Shown: in pieces, positions 7,019-10,548 of the stretch | Numbering within the stretch: position 1 is the first letter of the stretch | How the letters are laid out: each line of letters starts with the position of its first letter | Source of the DNA: Verrucomicrobiota bacterium | GTDB taxonomy: Bacteria > Verrucomicrobiota > Verrucomicrobiia > Chthoniobacterales > UBA10450 | Length of the DNA stretch: 10,548 bases | Direction of reading: 5' to 3' | Assembly: GCA_003219995.1 (NCBI GenBank) | Contig: QHRC01000018.1 | Coordinates: forward strand, 1,158-11,705 | Notes under the pieces: model-generated | Database searches by the model: none | The model's input: only the letters and a program-made list of their open reading frames with translations | What the model was told of the DNA's origin: nothing | Translations under genes and position numbers: made by a program

Positions 7019-8050
7019 CTAGGCATTAGCTGGCAATTTTGCGCGTTTACTCGCGCTGCCGATGGGAATTCCTCGCCGCGGTAATCGGCCGAAAAGACCT
7101 TGCGGGCGCAGCAGCATCAGCGCGATCAGAACAAGCGAGTAGATGATCACGCGGTTTGCCGCGATGCGGCGCACGAGGTCCGGCAACCATTCATAGCCGG
7201 CCACGAACCGCAAATATTCCAGCAGCAACGTGAGCAGAATCGCGGCAAAGGCGACGCCGGCGGTGCTGCCCATGCCACCGAGGATGACCATGATCACGAT
7301 TTCGATGGAACGTTGAAAATCGAATCCGCTCGGATTGATGTAAGTTGTACTGTGCGCATAAAGACCGCCCGCTACTCCGGCAAAAAAGGCGCCGAGAACA
7401 AACGCGGTCACTTTGTAGCGCGTGGTGTTGATTCCGACCGCTTCGGCTGCGACTTCGTCGTCGCGCACGGTGAGAAAACCGCGGCCGTAAGTGGAATCGA
7501 TCAAACTTACCACAATGTATATCGTTAGAGCCGCGACCGAGTAGGTCCAAAAAAGTGTCGTGTACCCGGCGATCCCGCTGTAACCGCGCGGACCGCCCAC
7601 CGCGTCGGTGTTTTGAATCAGGACCCGAATGATCTCGCCGAAACCGAGCGTAACAATGGCCAGATAATCGCCCTTCAATCGCAGCGACGGCACACCGACG
7701 ATGAGGCCGGCAATTGAAGCCGCGATTCCTCCGGCAATCAACACGGCGATAAAGAGCAGGGTGATGCTAAAGAAATTTGTCCCGAGAGCTTTGAAAAGAG
7801 CAGCGCTGTGTTCGGTGGAAAGATATGCCGACACGTAGGCGCCGATAGCCATAAAACCGGCGTGCCCCAGCGAAAATTGCCCCGTATAACCGTTGATCAA
7901 ATTGAGACTGACCGCGAGCGTGACGTTGATCCCGATAAAGATGATGATTTGCAGATAATAGGAATTCATCCCGCCGGAAAAATGCGAGCCGATTGCGCTT
8001 AATATGACGGCGCCGAGCAGCACCCACTTTTTGATGTGCCGATATTTCAT
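7019..8050 (-). CDS. livM: Branched-chain amino acid ABC transporter permease LivM
   Basis: LivM is one of the two inner-membrane permeases that form the translocation path. The 343-residue product is polytopic, with hydrophobic segments at about 9-26, 33-52, 62-78, 93-122, 168-186, 212-233, 247-280 and 300-316. Family hallmarks are NGYTGQFSLGHAGFMAIGAY (53-72), LRLKGDYLAIVTLGFGEI (123-140), the cytoplasmic coupling region LTVRDDEVAAEAVGIN (193-208), and IVIMVILGGMGSTAGV (251-266), ending with LRPQGLFGR. The coupling region contacts the ATPases. The start ATG at 8050 lies 17 bases after the livH stop, without a Shine-Dalgarno. The C-terminal tail after residue 325 is basic and less conserved. 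Confidence 0.96.
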   Translation of the reverse strand: MKYRHIKKWVLLGAVILSAIGSHFSGGMNSYYLQIIIFIGINVTLAVSLNLINGYTGQFSLGHAGFMAIGAYVSAYLSTEHSAALFKALGTNFFSITLLFIAVLIAGGIAASIAGLIVGVPSLRLKGDYLAIVTLGFGEIIRVLIQNTDAVGGPRGYSGIAGYTTLFWTYSVAALTIYIVVSLIDSTYGRGFLTVRDDEVAAEAVGINTTRYKVTAFVLGAFFAGVAGGLYAHSTTYINPSGFDFQRSIEIVIMVILGGMGSTAGVAFAAILLTLLLEYLRFVAGYEWLPDLVRRIAANRVIIYSLVLIALMLLRPQGLFGRLPRRGIPIGSASKRAKLPANA

Positions 8051-8056
8051 TGCGCG

Positions 8057-8070
8057 TAGATGTCGATCTA
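8057..8070. repeat. Palindromic junction motif TAGATGTCGATCTA between livH and livM
   Basis: TAGAT and ATCTA are inverted arms around GTCG. The livH stop codon forms one arm. The core ATGTCGATCT recurs at the livG start (7011-7020) and livF start (6224-6233) and at three sites inside genes. Function unknown; it may only reflect translational or codon context. Confidence 0.35.
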
Positions 8071-8982
8071 AACTTTTTCAGCCTGCGAGCGCCCGAAAAT
8101 TCCAGCCGGGCGAAAAAGTAAAATGACAATGAGCAGCGAGAAGGCGATCGCGTCGCGGTATGTGGAAAACGCCGAGCCACCGACAAATGTTTCGATCACA
8201 CCGAGAATGATGCCGCCGACGGCCGCGCCGGGAATGTTTCCGATGCCGCCCAAAACGGCCGCGACAAACGCCTTGATTCCTGGGAGCAGGCCCATCAACG
8301 GATCGATCGAGGGATAGCTCAGCGAATAAAGAATTCCGGCCGCTCCGGCCAGCGCGCTGCCGAGTCCGAAGGTAAATGAAACGATCGTGTCGATGTTGAC
8401 ACCCATTAATGCCGCGGCCGCGGCATTGTTCGAGACGGCGCGCATCGCCATTCCGAGTCTCGTTCGTTTTACAATGAAAGTGAGCGCGATGAGCAAACAA
8501 ATCGTGACGATAAATGCGGCAAGTTGCGTGGTTGTAATTGTCAGCGCGCCTGTTCCCGGCACCGCGCGGTCCGGCATCAATTCAGGAAAAGATTTTGGAT
8601 CCGCCCCGAAGACAAACTGGCCGCCGTATTCCAAAAACAGGGAGACCCCGATGGCGGTGATGAGAACGGTGAGCTTTGGCCGTTGACGCAAGGGACGATA
8701 GGCGAGCTTCTCAATAGTAATGCCGAGTAGCGCACAGATCAGCATCGTCAGAATCAAAACAGCGACGGGTCCGAGCGGTGTCATCCAACCCGTGAAATGT
8801 GGCAGCAGCCGCGGGGTCAGGTAGTAACCGCAAAAGGCGCCGATCATGAAGACGTCGCCGTGCGCGAAATTGATGAAGCGCAACACCCCATAAACCATGG
8901 TGTAGCCAAGCGCGATCAGCGCGTAAAAAGCGCCTAACGACAGGCCATTAATGAGCTGCTGGAAAAACTCAGTAGATGTCAT
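8068..8982 (-). CDS. livH: Branched-chain amino acid ABC transporter permease LivH
   Basis: LivH is the other permease, partner of LivM. The 304 residues begin with the conserved LINGLSLGAFYALIALGYTM (10-29), then VYGVLRFINFAHGDVFMIGA (30-49). The coupling loop is TRLGMAMRAVSNNAAAAALM (174-193) followed by GVNIDTIVSFTFGLGSALAG (194-213). The late segment is IKAFVAAVLGGIGNIPGAAV (236-255), and the protein ends in LLFRPAGIFGR (288-298). Hydrophobic segments fit 7-8 membrane helices. The start ATG (8980-8982) gives the N terminus expected for the family, so I trust it. It lies inside the outer end of the inverted repeat described separately, with bases GGA directly before the ATG and no properly spaced Shine-Dalgarno. 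A 124-base gap separates it from the binding-protein gene upstream. Confidence 0.96.
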   Translation of the reverse strand: MTSTEFFQQLINGLSLGAFYALIALGYTMVYGVLRFINFAHGDVFMIGAFCGYYLTPRLLPHFTGWMTPLGPVAVLILTMLICALLGITIEKLAYRPLRQRPKLTVLITAIGVSLFLEYGGQFVFGADPKSFPELMPDRAVPGTGALTITTTQLAAFIVTICLLIALTFIVKRTRLGMAMRAVSNNAAAAALMGVNIDTIVSFTFGLGSALAGAAGILYSLSYPSIDPLMGLLPGIKAFVAAVLGGIGNIPGAAVGGIILGVIETFVGGSAFSTYRDAIAFSLLIVILLFRPAGIFGRSQAEKV

Positions 8983-9096
8983 TCCGAGCGGAGCGAAGCG
9001 TAGTTGAGGAATCTCTTATCGTCCATTCCGCAGTCGCCGCGGCGACAGTTTCAGCAAAGGAACAGTAAGAGATTTCTCGACTTCGCTCGAAATGAC
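8978..9096. repeat. REP-like imperfect inverted repeat in the livK-livH gap
   Basis: The left arm (8978-9018) begins GTCATTCCGAGCGGAGCGAA and ends GAGGAATCTCTTA. The right arm (9066-9096), read on the other strand, begins GTCATTTCGAGCGAAG and ends GAGAAATCTCTTA. The arms match end to end apart from about ten extra bases in the left arm and two substitutions, so a long stem with a 47-base loop is possible. I recognise the GTCATTCCGAGCG...GAGGAATCT type of sequence as an interspersed repeat often met in environmental bacterial genomes (from memory; not verified). It fills nearly the whole gap, and its left tip contains the livH start codon. In an operon, such a stem can act as a transcript stabiliser or partial terminator after the binding-protein gene. 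Confidence 0.75.
9033..9046. repeat. Perfect 14-base palindrome in the loop of the inverted repeat
   Basis: GTCGCCGCGGCGAC is a perfect palindrome near the centre of the loop between the two arms at 8978-9018 and 9066-9096. It could be a protein-binding half-site pair or simply the inner tip of the same element. No loop separates the arms, so as RNA only a shortened stem could form. Confidence 0.5.
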
Positions 9097-9106
9097 AACG
9101 GAGAAA

Positions 9107-10246
9107 TCACGGCGGAACCGTCGCGACGAATTTCGTCTGGTTATTTTGGACTTGGAGAACAACGGCCGACTTTGTTGCGTTTCGCTTTTCGTTGATTGTG
9201 ATATTGCCTGTCACTCCGGGATAATTTTTCACGCTCGCAAGAGCGTCACGAACCTTCGTGCCGTCAGTCGATCCAGCAGTGTTAATCGCTTGCCCGAGAA
9301 TCATCATTGCATCGTAACCAAGCGGTGCCATTCCATCGGGCAAGGCGTGAAATTTCGCCTGATATTTTTTTACAAAGTCCTGCACCTTCGGGTTCTGGTC
9401 CTGCACGGAGAAGTGCGTTGAGAAATAGCATCCATCCAACGCGCTCCCGCCGATCTCAGTCAGTTTTGGCGAATCCCAGCCGTCGCCGCCGAGCAGCGGA
9501 ACCTTGATGCCTAACGAGCGTGCCTGTTTCGCGATCAAACCTGCCTCCGTGTAGTACCCGGGCACGAAAATCGCCTCGGGTTGCGCCACCTTCAGGGAGG
9601 TGAGTTGCGCACGGAAATCCTTGTCGATGCCGCCCCCAGTGTAAGACCGGTCGCCCACAATTTGCCCCCCATGAGCTGTGAAGTATTCTTTGAAGAACTG
9701 GGCGAGACCCTTCGAGTAATCGCTCTTCACATCCTGCAAAATTGCGATCTTCTTCGCGTGCAGATTGTCGAGTGCAAACTTTGCCATCACCGTGCCTTGG
9801 AACGGATCGATGAAGCAGACCCGAAAAATGTAATCGCCCTTTTCAGTCACGCTCGGATTGGTCGAGCCGGGCGAAACCATTGGAATTTTCGCTTGCTGAC
9901 AAATGGGCGCCGCCTCCAGCGAGCGTGAGCTGGCGATTTCGCCCACGATCGCAATTGCCCGGTCGCTCGCGATCAGTTTTTTCACAGCGGCGGAAGGTTG
10001 GCCTGGTTTCGATTGATCATCTTCGATCACGATCTTGATTTTCCGTCCGCCCAGCATGCCGCCTGCGTTGTTGATTTCTTCCTTCGCTAACTCGACGCCG
10101 TTACTCGAGTTGATTCCAAAAGTCGCTTCACTGCCGGTGAGGGAAGCGAATTCTCCAATCACAATGTCCTGCGCCCGGACTGAGGCGGCGAAAGCAAACA
10201 GCGCGCAAATCAAAAAAACAACCGTGGAACTGAGACGTGATTTCAT
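9107..10246 (-). CDS. livK: Branched-chain amino acid ABC transporter periplasmic substrate-binding protein (LivJ/LivK family)
   Basis: This is the periplasmic receptor that captures the amino acid and delivers it to LivHM. The first 25 residues form a Sec signal peptide: MKSR, a hydrophobic core STVVFLICALFAFAAS, then VRA before the likely cleavage ahead of Gln26. No lipobox cysteine is present. The mature part shows the Peripla_BP_6 fold signatures IVIGEFASLTGSEATFG, ELAKEEINNAGGMLGGRKI, IVGEIASSRSLEAAPI, IPMVSPGSTNP and DGMAPLGYDAMMIL; total length is 379 residues, typical for the family. I chose the ATG at 10246 over the in-frame ATG at 10333 because it places the signal peptide at the N terminus and has AGAAGAG about 8 bases upstream. 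It is the first gene of the importer operon. The exact substrate (Leu/Ile/Val or another neutral amino acid or amide) cannot be read from sequence alone. Confidence 0.95.
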   Translation of the reverse strand: MKSRLSSTVVFLICALFAFAASVRAQDIVIGEFASLTGSEATFGINSSNGVELAKEEINNAGGMLGGRKIKIVIEDDQSKPGQPSAAVKKLIASDRAIAIVGEIASSRSLEAAPICQQAKIPMVSPGSTNPSVTEKGDYIFRVCFIDPFQGTVMAKFALDNLHAKKIAILQDVKSDYSKGLAQFFKEYFTAHGGQIVGDRSYTGGGIDKDFRAQLTSLKVAQPEAIFVPGYYTEAGLIAKQARSLGIKVPLLGGDGWDSPKLTEIGGSALDGCYFSTHFSVQDQNPKVQDFVKKYQAKFHALPDGMAPLGYDAMMILGQAINTAGSTDGTKVRDALASVKNYPGVTGNITINEKRNATKSAVVLQVQNNQTKFVATVPP

Positions 10247-10386
10247 AACTAGCTCTTCTTTTACCCCTTCAGTTGCCCGGGCGCAATTCCCACCGGCTTC
10301 CAAAGCAAAAAAATTGGCGTATCCGAGTTGCAAAATTCCTTAATGAAATCTTGGACGAAAGGTGGCTCGTGCTATTCTCCCGCCCG
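10247..10386. other. Divergent intergenic region between the liv operon and an exported-protein gene
   Basis: These 140 bases must hold the liv operon promoter (minus strand) and the promoter of the plus-strand gene at the right edge. I see no convincing sigma-70 hexamer pair for the liv operon, and no clear operator palindrome or riboswitch. A run of seven A bases lies at about 10311-10317. Confidence 0.5.
10351..10378 (+). promoter_or_regulatory. Possible sigma-70-type promoter of the right-edge gene
   Basis: TTGGAC (10351-10356) and TATTCT (10373-10378) are separated by 16 bases, and the second is preceded by TG one base away (an extended -10). The -35 matches only its first three bases, so this is tentative. 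Transcription would begin about 10384-10387, essentially at the ATG, which fits the absence of a Shine-Dalgarno. Confidence 0.3.
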
Positions 10387-10548
10387 ATGATTCACTCCAG
10401 GTTGCCTTCATTCACGCGCGCAACATTGTCGATCTTGCTCTTGTGCGCGCTTTGCGCGGGCCACATTTCCGCCGCCACTCGATCGGCGCGTGCGTCACAG
10501 CAATCGGGGCCGCAGTTTGTAGCGCTGCCACTTGTTCGCTCGCGGCAG
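10387..10548 (+). CDS. N-terminal start of an exported protein, truncated by the window edge
   Basis: The frame opens at ATG 10387 and runs without a stop to the end of the window, giving 54 residues. The first 30 look like a Sec signal peptide: basic residues at Arg5 and Arg11, a hydrophobic core LSILLLCALCAG, and a likely cleavage around ISA-A. No good lipobox is seen although cysteines lie at 20 and 23. The mature N terminus is polar, then QFVALPLVRSRQ. That beginning faintly resembles secreted retropepsin-like aspartyl protease domains, but too little is visible to name a family. No Shine-Dalgarno is present. It is divergent from the liv operon. Confidence 0.6.
   Translation, partial: MIHSRLPSFTRATLSILLLCALCAGHISAATRSARASQQSGPQFVALPLVRSRQ

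Noticed and set aside
10247..10333. In-frame upstream ATG (10333) of the binding-protein gene
   Set aside because: It would bury the signal peptide 29 residues in; the ATG at 10246 has a better upstream purine stretch and an ideal signal sequence.

Overview
The window looks like a chromosomal segment from a Gram-negative soil- or environment-type bacterium of the Verrucomicrobia (Spartobacteria/Chthoniobacterales-like). This is an inference from the DUF4912 protein with its characteristic C-terminal tail, the mid-50s GC feel, weak use of Shine-Dalgarno sites, and the general look of the housekeeping proteins. Presence of an ADP-heptose-pathway adenylyltransferase points to an outer membrane with LPS. 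No rRNA, tRNA, CRISPR, phage or IS element is visible. No stretch longer than about 140 bases lacks a gene.

Region 1 (1-2662, + strand) is a housekeeping run: the 3' part of mnmG (tRNA wobble-uridine modification), plsY and gpsA (the last two cooperate in making glycerol-3-phosphate and acylating it for phospholipid synthesis). mnmG is broken by a frameshift near 589-592. plsY has the only strong Shine-Dalgarno in the window, and gpsA starts on a GTG that overlaps the plsY stop.

Region 2 (2659-4633, - strand) is a tightly overlapped trio read in the order lipid kinase (DAGK/YegS family), rfaE2-type nucleotidyltransferase, purN. It meets gpsA tail to tail with a 4-base overlap. A possible 42-residue ORF lies just upstream of the kinase. 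A DUF4912 protein of unknown function (4738-5529, + strand) runs divergently from the trio, then converges on the next operon.

Region 3 (5515-10246, - strand) is a complete branched-chain/neutral amino acid ABC importer in the order livK-like binding protein, livH, livM, livG, livF. The 124-base gap between the binding-protein gene and livH holds a nested, REP-like inverted repeat whose edge supplies the livH start codon. Three of the four internal junctions carry the same decamer (AGATCGACAT in the sense of transcription). Divergent from the importer, at the right edge, is the start of an exported protein with a possible promoter placed so close that its mRNA could be leaderless.

Nothing here is a clearly new system. 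The points most worth a second look are the repeat that appears to have become part of the liv operon, the recurrent junction decamer, the mnmG frameshift, the orphan DUF4912 gene and the small ORF sharing a CATG with it.
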